DNA of 27,005 nt. It comes from a virus. The DNA is taken from positions 1 to 27,005 of IMG/VR virus record IMGVR_UViG_3300031622_000015; one strand, given 5' to 3'. Position 1 is the stretch's first letter; every line of letters starts with the position of its first letter. This document shows positions 5,867 through 13,309 of this stretch, in pieces. The notes below the pieces were generated by a model, which was not told where the DNA came from, did no database searches, and was given only the letters and a program-made list of their open reading frames with translations. Made by a program: the position numbers and the translations under genes.

Positions 5867-7839
5867 ATCAATTTATTGTCGAAGATTCTTTTAACTTCTT
5901 CATCTAATGAACCGTAAAGATCTATAATAAGATCTCTCCTACCTTGTTCGTCTGATTTTTTATATAATTCTCTAATTTGAGATGCACTTCTTATATCTTT
6001 ACCAAGAATATTAAAATCCATAGTAGGTAGAGTTGCAATATAACCGTGTTTATCTCCACTAGTCATTTTTTTAGATTTATCATACGGTTGAAAGTAACTT
6101 GGTTCACCATTTTTCTTTAAACCGAATTTAAAACGTGGTTTATCCCCTTCCATATCTTTTTCTGAAACAGCAAATATAACTTTAGTTTTATCTAAATCAT
6201 ATCTTTCTGTTATCTCATTTGCCAAGTATGGGTTAGCAGTCATTTCAACAAATTTTGGATCAATACCAGCACTTTGTATCATTCTTTGCTTTTCATCAAA
6301 TTCAAATGGTGAATTAGTATCATTTGTTTTACCGGACGTTGAAATAAATACATCTGCGGTCGGAAATTGTTGTTTCAATTTATCATAAACAGATGCATGT
6401 CCTTTATGAAAAGGGTGAAATCTACCTGGATATATAACTACTGTTTTTGTTAAATCTTCGGCTTCTTCAAATTCTTTTAACATCTTATACATTTCACCAA
6501 ATGAAGCTCTTTTTTGTAATCTCATACCTTCACCTGTATTAAAAATGGGTGGATTACTAATATATGATTCTTGATTTTCTGGAGACGTTGGTTTACCGGT
6601 ACCAAAATTAGCGCGGCTAAATTCTTCCCTGTCTACCATTTTAGTAATTTCAGCACCATCAGCAGTAACTTTTGATAGAGCAAATCCTTCCGGGGCAGTT
6701 GTTTGCCAGTTATTAGGACTTTCTTCAAGATATGTACCTAGCAGATCATTTTGTGTTATTTCATTAAAAATTTTAATTAAATTATTTTTTAAATTAGCAA
6801 TAATTTTAGTAATTTCGAAAGCATTTTTAATAGAAGGTTTAAGTGCTTTGAGAGATTTTAATGTTGATTTCATTTTCTCTTGCTTTTTAGCCTTACCTTT
6901 TTCACTTTTAAGTTTTTCTATCTCTTTGGTAAATCTACCACCAATATAGTTAACATATTCTTCAGTAGATATCGATGTATCTTCTAAGAATCTACCTGAT
7001 CTTATTTCTGAATTAATATAAGATTTAAGAGTACTTGTATAATCATCTAGAGAACTAAAATCTACCTTATCGGCTAATTTAAGAAGTTGTTTCTTTTTAA
7101 CCTTTACATCTTTTAAAAGTAATTTACCGAAAGATGATTTACTATTTTTAGGTTTATTTGCTAATACATTAAAAACAAACACTGTATTAGATGGTGAAAA
7201 TTCATCTGTTGAAGAAGTATATTTTTTAACTTTCAATATACCATTTTGTACCATATATTCGATATGAACTGCAACGCCTATCTTAGATCTTGCAATTTGA
7301 TCTCCATATGGGCTATTTTCAGTAACCGCATACTTAATAGTATTGGGGGTAAAGGTTAAAAATTTATTTTCATTTTTAACACCATCAATTGTTTCTGGTG
7401 CTTCATACACTTTCATTTGAGGATCAAACATATAATCCATTTGATATATACCTTTAAGATTTAAAGATGGTAAATACCGTAAAGCTAATATTAATTTATC
7501 TGCTAAACCACCTGTACCATGATTTTCGATAATATCTTCTTCGGAGTAGTTAATTTTTGGGTTTTTAGCAAAAGCTGATTTACTAGCTACGAAAAATTTA
7601 TTATTAGTATCAACACCTGCAACGATAGCAGGCGCGCCGTCAAACTTAGTAGATATTTTATAATCCGATTCGTCTACAAAATATGATATAGAAGATTCTA
7701 TTTGGTTAATAGCTTCTATAACACCTTGCTTACCTTTATTAAGTATATTTTCTTCTAAATGGTCAATATGCTTAACTGCTCCATCGATTGCATCAAAGAA
7801 TTCTAATAGTACTGTATGGTGTTGTTTAAATGTTTTCAT
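5863..7839 (-). CDS. Ligase-like (DUF6267-type) / cytidylyltransferase-like fusion with capsid-targeting-like leader
   Basis: A 658-aa two-domain protein. Residues 1-13 (MKTFKQHHTVLLE) form a T4-like capsid-targeting leader ending L-L-E. The N-terminal domain (about 55-330) has STKFDGAPAI, a K-x-D-G motif (Lys65) like motif I of covalent nucleotidyltransferases (DNA/RNA ligases, capping enzymes), with a later VKK (203-206) in the place of motif V; this matches the phage family I know as DUF6267. A Lys-rich helical linker follows. The C-terminal domain (about 465-658) begins TVVIYPGRFHPFHKGHAS, with the HxGH nucleotidylyltransferase motif (His478, His481), and carries DIRSASQIRELY (615-626), like the ISSTxIR motif of NMN/pantetheine adenylyltransferases. 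Inference: a nucleotidyl-transferring enzyme carried in the head and delivered with the DNA. The substrate is unknown. The candidate late box ATAAAATA lies at 7845-7852. Confidence 0.75.
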   Translation of the reverse strand: MKTFKQHHTVLLEFFDAIDGAVKHIDHLEENILNKGKQGVIEAINQIESSISYFVDESDYKISTKFDGAPAIVAGVDTNNKFFVASKSAFAKNPKINYSEEDIIENHGTGGLADKLILALRYLPSLNLKGIYQMDYMFDPQMKVYEAPETIDGVKNENKFLTFTPNTIKYAVTENSPYGDQIARSKIGVAVHIEYMVQNGILKVKKYTSSTDEFSPSNTVFVFNVLANKPKNSKSSFGKLLLKDVKVKKKQLLKLADKVDFSSLDDYTSTLKSYINSEIRSGRFLEDTSISTEEYVNYIGGRFTKEIEKLKSEKGKAKKQEKMKSTLKSLKALKPSIKNAFEITKIIANLKNNLIKIFNEITQNDLLGTYLEESPNNWQTTAPEGFALSKVTADGAEITKMVDREEFSRANFGTGKPTSPENQESYISNPPIFNTGEGMRLQKRASFGEMYKMLKEFEEAEDLTKTVVIYPGRFHPFHKGHASVYDKLKQQFPTADVFISTSGKTNDTNSPFEFDEKQRMIQSAGIDPKFVEMTANPYLANEITERYDLDKTKVIFAVSEKDMEGDKPRFKFGLKKNGEPSYFQPYDKSKKMTSGDKHGYIATLPTMDFNILGKDIRSASQIRELYKKSDEQGRRDLIIDLYGSLDEEVKRIFDNKLI

Positions 7840-7844
7840 TTTTT

Positions 7845-7852
7845 TATTTTAT
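7845..7852 (-). promoter_or_regulatory. Possible late promoter box (ATAAAATA)
   Basis: Minus-strand ATAAAATA, 5 nt of A, then the ATG at 7839. It overlaps the stop codon of the upstream gene. It deviates from TATAAATA more than the others, so confidence is lower. Confidence 0.4.
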
Positions 7853-9060
7853 TTGACTGTTAAACCTACTGCCCCGTAGAAATCGTCAGATTCTACCTTT
7901 GAAACGATAAAATGATCTACAATAATATTATACATATCATTAAATGTCGTTGAATCATCTACTTTAAAAGCATATGAATCTAAATTATCATCACAAGCCC
8001 AGAGTGTATTAAATTTATGTCCGTCAGAATGCCAATAATATAATATTTGGAGAGCTCCAATAATATTTTTTATATTATATTCATCCTTCACGAGATTTAA
8101 AATATCTTTTTCTGATAACCATTCCTCAAAAGAAGATATTACCTCATCATTAACTTGTTTTTTGGGTGTACCATACACAAGTAAATCAAAAATTGCATTT
8201 TCTTTTATAGATTTATCTTTTTCACTATCTAAGACCACTTGTATCATATGTACTAATGTTTCATATGCTTTTCTACCCTTCTCACCGGAGGTTGAAAAAG
8301 GTAACTTAAATTTTTCCGAAGTCGATTTAATATTGTTTAAAGCAACATCTGGATCACCGTGACCCATTCTAGCCTGTGGCCCTTTTACTTCAATCAATTC
8401 CCCTTTTCTTTCTAGATCGCCCTTTTTTGCCTTTTTTGTATCTGATAAAAATATAATACCGCCTAATTCTGGCCAACCTACACTAACCGAGCCTTTACCG
8501 GGCTGCTTACTGATAGCATAAACAAGAGACCTTGAATGCTCACCTATATATTTTGATGGATGTTCTTTAATTACAAAATCTACCCAATTAAATTCTGTAA
8601 CTAATGGTAAATCTGCTTGTACTTTATTAGTATTTAAATCATTTACAATATCTAGAACTTCTTGAAAGGCATCTTCTCCATCCATATCAACGAAATTCAT
8701 AATATGATTTTTAATATTAGATACAGCATCTCTATCTCCTTGTCCAAGTTTTGAAGAATATTTACCTATGGTTAATAATCTAGCAATACCGTCATCTATT
8801 TTTTGCTGTAGTTTTGGTTCATTTGCAGGTAAATATGCCTTCCCAGCCCCTTCTTTTTCGCTACGACCCTTCGGTATACGAAATTCTGCACCTGCAGCTC
8901 TCTCTAAATCTCCATCATCGAAGGGTAACCCATACTGTACTTCATCAGTAGGCATCTTTGATCTTAGATCTTCACCAATTACCCGTTGTCTTGGTAATTT
9001 AGATACTTTCTTACCAGCAGCTTCCTGTAAGTATGTGTCTGTTAGCGATTTCCAACTCAT
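7849..9060 (-). CDS. Late protein with capsid-targeting-like leader and possible PD-(D/E)XK nuclease core
   Basis: A 403-aa protein. Leader MSWKSLTDTYLQEAAGKK (L-Q-E at 11-13). The centre has GGIIFLSDTKKAKKGDLERK followed by GELIEVKGPQARMGHG: Asp215, then Glu224-x-Lys226, the spacing expected of a PD-(D/E)XK nuclease core (D-x8-E-x-K), with a hydrophobic strand before each. Several phage structural proteins have a similar GD...E(L/V)KG segment, so the motif may mark a structural relative rather than an active nuclease. The C-terminal 150 residues are mixed helix/strand without a motif I know. The gene overlaps the upstream proline-rich gene by 4 nt (ATGA) and sits 9 nt before the ligase-like fusion gene, inside the packaged-protein operon. 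Confidence 0.65.
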   Translation of the reverse strand: MSWKSLTDTYLQEAAGKKVSKLPRQRVIGEDLRSKMPTDEVQYGLPFDDGDLERAAGAEFRIPKGRSEKEGAGKAYLPANEPKLQQKIDDGIARLLTIGKYSSKLGQGDRDAVSNIKNHIMNFVDMDGEDAFQEVLDIVNDLNTNKVQADLPLVTEFNWVDFVIKEHPSKYIGEHSRSLVYAISKQPGKGSVSVGWPELGGIIFLSDTKKAKKGDLERKGELIEVKGPQARMGHGDPDVALNNIKSTSEKFKLPFSTSGEKGRKAYETLVHMIQVVLDSEKDKSIKENAIFDLLVYGTPKKQVNDEVISSFEEWLSEKDILNLVKDEYNIKNIIGALQILYYWHSDGHKFNTLWACDDNLDSYAFKVDDSTTFNDMYNIIVDHFIVSKVESDDFYGAVGLTVK

Positions 9061-9365
9061 GTTTCGATGTCAATATCTTGTGAATATTTTTTCATTATAT
9101 TAATAAGAGAGGTTAATGATTCTTTTGCGTTAGTTTCATTAATATCTGCTAATATACTAATTTGATCAATATCACTAGCTTCTATTTCTGTAACTAAAGC
9201 TTTTTTAATTAATCTCACCAGTAAGACTTCACCTTCAGGTGATAATTGAGTTACTTCTGGTACCGGTGCTGGCTCTTCAACAGGAGGAGCAACTGGCTCT
9301 TCAACAGGTACTTCAGCTTCATCTTGTTCTAATATTGTGTTATATTGTTCTAGGAATTTTTTCAT
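9057..9365 (-). CDS. Pro/Glu-rich small late protein with capsid-targeting-like leader
   Basis: A 102-aa acidic protein. Leader MKKFLEQYNTILEQDEAE (I-L-E at 11-13), then a Pro/Glu/Val linker (VPVEEPVAPPVEEPAPVPE) encoded in part by a 24-nt-period direct repeat, then a compact helical C-terminal domain (about 42-102: LLVRLIKKALVTEIEASDID ... LTSLINIMKKYSQDIDIE). It overlaps the upstream gene by one base (TAATG) and the downstream gene by 4 nt, so it is translationally coupled. Not recognised beyond this; probably a packaged or scaffold-associated small protein. Confidence 0.7.
   Translation of the reverse strand: MKKFLEQYNTILEQDEAEVPVEEPVAPPVEEPAPVPEVTQLSPEGEVLLVRLIKKALVTEIEASDIDQISILADINETNAKESLTSLINIMKKYSQDIDIET
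9269..9308. repeat. Short direct repeat in Pro/Glu linker
   Basis: CTGGCTCTTCAACAGG occurs at 9269-9284 and 9293-9308 (24-nt period). It encodes the repeated E-E-P-V/A-P residues of the linker and probably arose by slippage. Confidence 0.75.
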
Positions 9366-10180
9366 TATATTTTAATTGTTTTAATTTTGTTAGCTATCTT
9401 TTTCATAACATCCCCATATGCTTTATTAATTTCTTTTTGCGGATCTTTTTGAAATGATCTTCTCGTAGGATCATTAGCCAAGGTTTGAGCTACTTTAATA
9501 GCATCTCGTTGACCTTTATCTAAAAATGGTTGTTCTTGATCTTCTATACTAGTACCTCTCATAGAATTAATTTTATTATACATATCTTCGAGTTCTTTAA
9601 ATTCATCACCACCATCGTTAACCAATTCACCTTGTTCGATAGGTCTATTATGGTAATCGTCTACTACTACATCTTCTTTATTATAAAGAGCTCTTCTTGC
9701 TTCAGCATATTCACTGTTATTTCTAAAAGCATTCATTTTTTGTCTTAATTCTGACTTTTTTTCAGGATCTTTTTCTGTCATTATTAGACGAAACAAATCT
9801 TTACGTTCTTTTTCTCTTTCAAGGTGACCTTGATAGTCATGCTTCTTTTTAAACTCATCAGTCTCAGCTGCTCCTGAACGTAGGTTTGTAATATCATGAT
9901 TAACATAATCACCAAACTTAGTTAAAAATCTACTTAATAGTACTTCAGGTGAATCTGGAGAGTTCTTATTACCACCTATACCGTGAACGTTCATTGAATA
10001 TAATCTAGCAAAACTTCCAGAATCTAAAATATCTTTTCTAGACTTACCTACAAGACTTCTTAAAAAATCACCAAATGATTTGCCTGATTTCATTTGTACC
10101 ATTATTTCGTTGTCTGATGAGCCGATTGGCTGACCATATTCACGTAAAAACTGATTGGCCGTTTGATTAAATTTGTCCAT
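9365..10180 (-). CDS. Helical late protein with capsid-targeting-like leader
   Basis: A 271-aa, charged, mainly helical protein not recognised. It starts MDKFNQTANQFLREYGQP, with L-R-E at 12-14 as a prohead-protease-like site. Residues 30-110 include KSFGDFLRSLVGKSRKD and FARLYSMNVHGIGG; 120-175 is a strongly charged helix (LEREKERKDLFRLIMTEKD) likely to form a coiled coil; the C-terminus is basic (MKKIANKIKTIKI). It heads the operon that continues into the Pro/Glu-rich protein, the nuclease-like protein and the ligase-like fusion, with a good late box (GATAAATA) 5 nt before its ATG. It could be an internal head or scaffold-like protein. Confidence 0.7.
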   Translation of the reverse strand: MDKFNQTANQFLREYGQPIGSSDNEIMVQMKSGKSFGDFLRSLVGKSRKDILDSGSFARLYSMNVHGIGGNKNSPDSPEVLLSRFLTKFGDYVNHDITNLRSGAAETDEFKKKHDYQGHLEREKERKDLFRLIMTEKDPEKKSELRQKMNAFRNNSEYAEARRALYNKEDVVVDDYHNRPIEQGELVNDGGDEFKELEDMYNKINSMRGTSIEDQEQPFLDKGQRDAIKVAQTLANDPTRRSFQKDPQKEINKAYGDVMKKIANKIKTIKI

Positions 10181-10185
10181 ATTAT

Positions 10186-10193
10186 TATTTATC
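10186..10193 (-). promoter_or_regulatory. Late promoter -10 box (GATAAATA)
   Basis: Minus-strand GATAAATA, then ATAAT, then the ATG at 10180. It overlaps the end of the upstream gene. Confidence 0.6.
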
Positions 10194-10749
10194 TAATTAG
10201 AAGTAGTTTTGTAGATAGTCTATTAAAGTAATCTTTATTTAAAAACGTTAATTCGTAACGTTTTGTAAACTTTTTTACGCCTGAAAATGTATACTTACTA
10301 ATATCCATATTATTAATTTTACTTACCATCGAATTTATTGTTGTTTGAGCTTTACCATCATTTATACCGATTAGATGATCAAGATATACTATAGAATATT
10401 TACTTATAAATATTTTTAAAGGTAGGAGTCTATCTACTCTACGAAGAAAATTGGTAAAAAAGGTTAAAATGTCTTTTTCTTTAAAATATTTTGTTAATTC
10501 ACAGTCATCTAACTGAGTATTATTAAAGTATATAATAGACTTTGACTTGCAATTGAGTAACCTTTGACATATATTGTATATGGTATAGTGGTATATAAAC
10601 TTTTTAACCTGTAGATTGTTTATACTCTTTTCTAATAAGTTAAATTCATGTAAAGAATTGATTATCTCTGGTTGTATATCGTTTATTAATAACTCATTAA
10701 AGTCAATTATAGTAAAATCATAATTTTCTATATGTAAATCAGCCATCAT
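10189..10749 (-). CDS. Conserved hypothetical late protein
   Basis: A 186-aa protein, Ile/Leu/Asn-rich, with no motif I recognise. The start is uncertain: GTG (10752), ATG (10749) and ATG (10746) are consecutive codons; I use 10749. All three overlap the upstream GIY-YIG-like gene, implying coupled translation. Segments such as FIYHYTIYNICQRLLNC and FTNFLRRVDRLLPLKIFISK suggest a helical fold with an amphipathic core; there is no clear membrane span. It lacks the capsid-targeting leader, so it is probably not part of the packaged set even though it lies among those genes. Confidence 0.6.
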   Translation of the reverse strand: MMADLHIENYDFTIIDFNELLINDIQPEIINSLHEFNLLEKSINNLQVKKFIYHYTIYNICQRLLNCKSKSIIYFNNTQLDDCELTKYFKEKDILTFFTNFLRRVDRLLPLKIFISKYSIVYLDHLIGINDGKAQTTINSMVSKINNMDISKYTFSGVKKFTKRYELTFLNKDYFNRLSTKLLLIR

Positions 10750-11173
10750 CACTATTATTATAGTACTGTTCCAAAAACAATTTAGGAGCTTTACCTATTC
10801 TACAGTTTATAATACCATTATAATAATTTTCACTCAATAGAACATCCTTTTCAAACTGCATTTTAGTTTCGAAATATGATAATTCAAATTTGCTATTGCA
10901 AAATTTTAAAATTTTAAAGTTAAATTTATCTATACCTAGTGAAGATATATCACTATTAAGAGCATCTGATGAACCTGTATATGTTTTCCAATCACTTTCA
11001 ATGTAATCAATACGTTTACGTTTTTTACCTTTTAATGGTTTACGTTTTATTTTACGAACCATTTGCTTTTTACCGATATATTTCTTATCATTAATAGTGT
11101 TAATAATTTCATATATAAAACCGAAAGTACCTTCCGGTATCGGTTTATATACCTCCCATATACCTGTATCCAT
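10739..11173 (-). CDS. GIY-YIG-like endonuclease domain protein
   Basis: A 144-aa protein with a GIY-YIG-like core: GFIYEIINTINDKKYIGKKQ (residues 18-37) gives the first two strands and the Y-I-G element. It is followed by a basic stretch (RKIKRKPLKGKKRKR), a WKTYTGSS turn and a possible catalytic Glu102 (YFETKMQF). Known of the family: metal-dependent DNA cleavage in homing and repair enzymes. Short stand-alone versions are common in T4-like phages. Inference: nucleolytic trimming or resolution of DNA late in infection, or a homing relic. A late box (AGTAAATA, 11179-11186) sits 5 nt before the ATG. No capsid-targeting leader. Confidence 0.65.
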   Translation of the reverse strand: MDTGIWEVYKPIPEGTFGFIYEIINTINDKKYIGKKQMVRKIKRKPLKGKKRKRIDYIESDWKTYTGSSDALNSDISSLGIDKFNFKILKFCNSKFELSYFETKMQFEKDVLLSENYYNGIINCRIGKAPKLFLEQYYNNSDDG

Positions 11174-11178
11174 TTAGA

Positions 11179-11186
11179 TATTTACT
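11179..11186 (-). promoter_or_regulatory. Late promoter -10 box (AGTAAATA)
   Basis: Minus-strand AGTAAATA, then TCTAA, then the ATG at 11173. It overlaps the stop of the upstream gene. Weaker match to TATAAATA. Confidence 0.5.
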
Positions 11187-11451
11187 TTTTATTCTTGGAT
11201 TTTCTAGTTTTTCTCTTCTTCTTACCCACTTTACCGTTTCTGGAATAAGTTACACCTAGAGCTGTTGGTCTTCTAAAATCACCAGGAGCATAAGCATCTG
11301 TACCTGGAGTACCGCTAACTGTTGTACCATACCCAGCTGCAGCAGTAGGTCCTAAAGCCCCACCACCGACTGTATTTTCATCTTCCTCTGTTGTATTTTT
11401 CCTTTTTAGTATTTTTTTAAATGCTTTTTCAAATAAAGTTGTTTTCTTCAT
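11182..11451 (-). CDS. Small Gly-rich basic-tailed protein with capsid-targeting-like leader
   Basis: An 89-aa protein. It begins MKKTTLFEKAFKKILKRK, with an L-F-E site at 6-8. A Gly/Ala/Thr-rich middle follows (GGGALGPTAAAGYGTT), then TDAYAPGDFRRPTALG, a segment (DAYAPGDxRxPxxLG) I recognise from small proteins of marine T4-like phages, and a Lys/Arg tail (KKKRKTRKSKNKK). The basic tail suggests DNA binding. It is the first minus-strand gene left of the early block. Its promoter TATAAATACTATT is identical to the T4 late consensus and ends directly at the ATG. Confidence 0.7.
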   Translation of the reverse strand: MKKTTLFEKAFKKILKRKNTTEEDENTVGGGALGPTAAAGYGTTVSGTPGTDAYAPGDFRRPTALGVTYSRNGKVGKKKRKTRKSKNKK

Positions 11452-11466
11452 AATAGTATTTATAAT
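11439..11466 (+). promoter_or_regulatory. Sigma70-type promoter for uvsY
   Basis: TTGTTT (11439-11444), 16 nt, TATAAT (11461-11466), 6 nt, GTG start at 11473. The predicted transcription start is at or next to the start codon. Confidence 0.65.
11457..11464 (-). promoter_or_regulatory. Late promoter, perfect T4 consensus (TATAAATA)
   Basis: Minus-strand TATAAATACTATT followed at once by the ATG at 11451. This is the T4 late consensus, with the expected +1 on the A of ATG. It overlaps the opposing sigma70 -10 box of uvsY. Confidence 0.85.
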
Positions 11467-11472
11467 TAATAT

Positions 11473-11868
11473 GTGAGTTTATTAGATCAATACATAGATG
11501 AAATAGAAAAAGATTTACAAATTAATGAATTTAATCTTAAAGATTCATCGATGAAAGCACCAGCTCGTAAGCATTACTGGGTATCGAAATTAATAAGACA
11601 TAAACAAAATCTATTAAAACTTAGAATATTAAGAGATTCAGTAAAGAAAGAAATAGTAGGTAAAATTATAGAAGAAAGCCCAGTTAAAGTAACGATGCCG
11701 GTTGCTGAGAAAGCAAGTTATAGGCATGATAAGATGAAAGAAATATCTAAAAAAATTAGTAATGAAGAACTAATTATTGAATTCCTAGAAAAAACAGAGA
11801 GAACATTTAGTGCTATAGGTTTTGATATAAAAAATATTATCGAAATTATGAAAATGGAACAATTATAA
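11473..11868 (+). CDS. uvsY: UvsY recombination mediator
   Basis: Recombination mediator of 131 aa (T4 UvsY is 137). Known role: it loads the UvsX recombinase onto ssDNA coated with gp32 during recombination-dependent replication. The protein is helical and charged (QYIDEIEKDLQINEF, HYWVSKLIRHKQNLLKLRI) and ends AIGFDIKNIIEIMKMEQL, resembling the UvsY C-terminal helix; its place immediately upstream of uvsW, as in T4, supports the call. The start is GTG at 11473; the ATG two bases earlier runs into a stop at once. The uvsW ATG overlaps its stop (TAATG). It lies directly after a sigma70-like promoter and is probably leaderless. Confidence 0.8.
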   Translation: MSLLDQYIDEIEKDLQINEFNLKDSSMKAPARKHYWVSKLIRHKQNLLKLRILRDSVKKEIVGKIIEESPVKVTMPVAEKASYRHDKMKEISKKISNEELIIEFLEKTERTFSAIGFDIKNIIEIMKMEQL

Positions 11869-13286
11869 TGAAATTTGAATTAGCTAAAGAAAAAATTAGA
11901 TTAATAACTGATGACTTAGACGATATACGGGAACATTTTAGTGTTAAAGATGAAACAGCTCGTTTCCGGATGAGAGGTAGAGCTAGATTTTATTCTAATT
12001 CTCGTATATATTGTATAACCCCGACAGGTCTTTTTGAACCTGGTCTATTTTTTGATATTTTAACTTATATAAAGCAAGAATATCCTAATATAGATTGTCA
12101 AATAGATCAAGACATTTTACCTATAGTTAAGCCGACATATAAGGAAGAAAGAGCATATGATAATCTAAAATTTCCATTAAGGGATTATCAATTAGATTCA
12201 GTAAAAGAAGCATTAAAATTTGGAAGAGGTATTATAAAACTTGGCACCGGAGGTGGTAAAACTTTAACTATTGCTTCATTGTTAATGAGTCTTTATTCTA
12301 ATAATCCCAAATTAAAAATTTTAATATTGGTGCCAGACCTAGGACTAGTAAATCAAACATATAATGATTTTATTGAATATAATGTATTATTTAAATTTAC
12401 TAGATGGACTGGTAAAATAAAACCTGATTTAACCGCTAACTGTATTATAGCCAATAGAGGTATATTACAGAGTCAGTTTGATGATAATGATTGGATAAAA
12501 TATATCGATGTTTTGGTAGTTGATGAATGTCATACTATAAAAAAATCAAACAAAGTGAGTAAGATGGTTAATAAAATACATACTTTTAATAAGTTTGGAT
12601 TAACTGGTACTTTACCAGATGATAAACCGGAGCAATGGAATGTCATTGGTAAATTAGGTAAAGTAATATACGATAAGGATAGCTACCAACTTAGGTTAGA
12701 GAGCTATTTAACTAACGTCGACATTAAGATCATTAACATAAGTTATAGAGATAAACCTCTAGTAGTTAGTGGTGGTAATAACTTTAAAGCAGAGCTAGAT
12801 TTTATATATACCAATAATTTTAGAAATAATGTTATCAAAAATATATGTACTAAATTTAATAATAACTCTCTTATATTGGTTAACCATTTAGCCCATGGTG
12901 ATACATTATATGATAACTTAACTCAAATTGATAATAAGAAAGTTTATTTCGTTAAAGGTGAAGTTGATGTAGAAGAAAGAGATAAAATTAAAAAAATAAT
13001 GGAAACTAATAATGACGTTATATGTATTGCAATGAGTTCTATTTTTAGTACTGGTGTTAATATTAAAAATATACATATGATTATGTTTGCTTCTGGAGGT
13101 AAGAGTTTTATTAGAACGATCCAATCAATCGGAAGAGGTTTGAGACTACATGAAAGCAAAGATAAACTAATTATTATAGATCTTGCTGATAAGTTAAAAT
13201 ACGGTAACCGTCATTCCGATAAACGTAAAGAAATATATAATACAGAAAAAATTAATTATAATATAACAGAGATAGTTGAAAAATAG
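11868..13286 (+). CDS. uvsW: UvsW-like SF2 DNA/RNA helicase
   Basis: Superfamily 2 helicase of 472 aa (T4 UvsW is about 500). Seen: Walker A LGTGGGKT (Lys131), DECH box VVDECH (219-222), motif III LTGT (245-248), and motif VI QSIGRGLRL (419-427) with its arginine fingers. The N-terminal 90 residues match the position of the UvsW-specific DNA-binding domain. Known role: branch migration and fork regression, unwinding of R-loops at origins, and the switch from origin-dependent to recombination-dependent replication. Cotranscribed with uvsY. The end of the gene contains the -35 element of the gene 55 promoter. Confidence 0.9.
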   Translation: MKFELAKEKIRLITDDLDDIREHFSVKDETARFRMRGRARFYSNSRIYCITPTGLFEPGLFFDILTYIKQEYPNIDCQIDQDILPIVKPTYKEERAYDNLKFPLRDYQLDSVKEALKFGRGIIKLGTGGGKTLTIASLLMSLYSNNPKLKILILVPDLGLVNQTYNDFIEYNVLFKFTRWTGKIKPDLTANCIIANRGILQSQFDDNDWIKYIDVLVVDECHTIKKSNKVSKMVNKIHTFNKFGLTGTLPDDKPEQWNVIGKLGKVIYDKDSYQLRLESYLTNVDIKIINISYRDKPLVVSGGNNFKAELDFIYTNNFRNNVIKNICTKFNNNSLILVNHLAHGDTLYDNLTQIDNKKVYFVKGEVDVEERDKIKKIMETNNDVICIAMSSIFSTGVNIKNIHMIMFASGGKSFIRTIQSIGRGLRLHESKDKLIIIDLADKLKYGNRHSDKRKEIYNTEKINYNITEIVEK

Positions 13287-13303
13287 TATTTATACGTTAT
13301 AAT
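13276..13303 (+). promoter_or_regulatory. Sigma70-type promoter for gene 55
   Basis: TTGAAA (13276-13281), 16 nt, TATAAT (13298-13303), 6 nt, ATG at 13310. The gene 55 transcript would be leaderless. A TATTTATA sequence lies between the two boxes. Confidence 0.65.
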
Positions 13304-13309
13304 TAGGCT

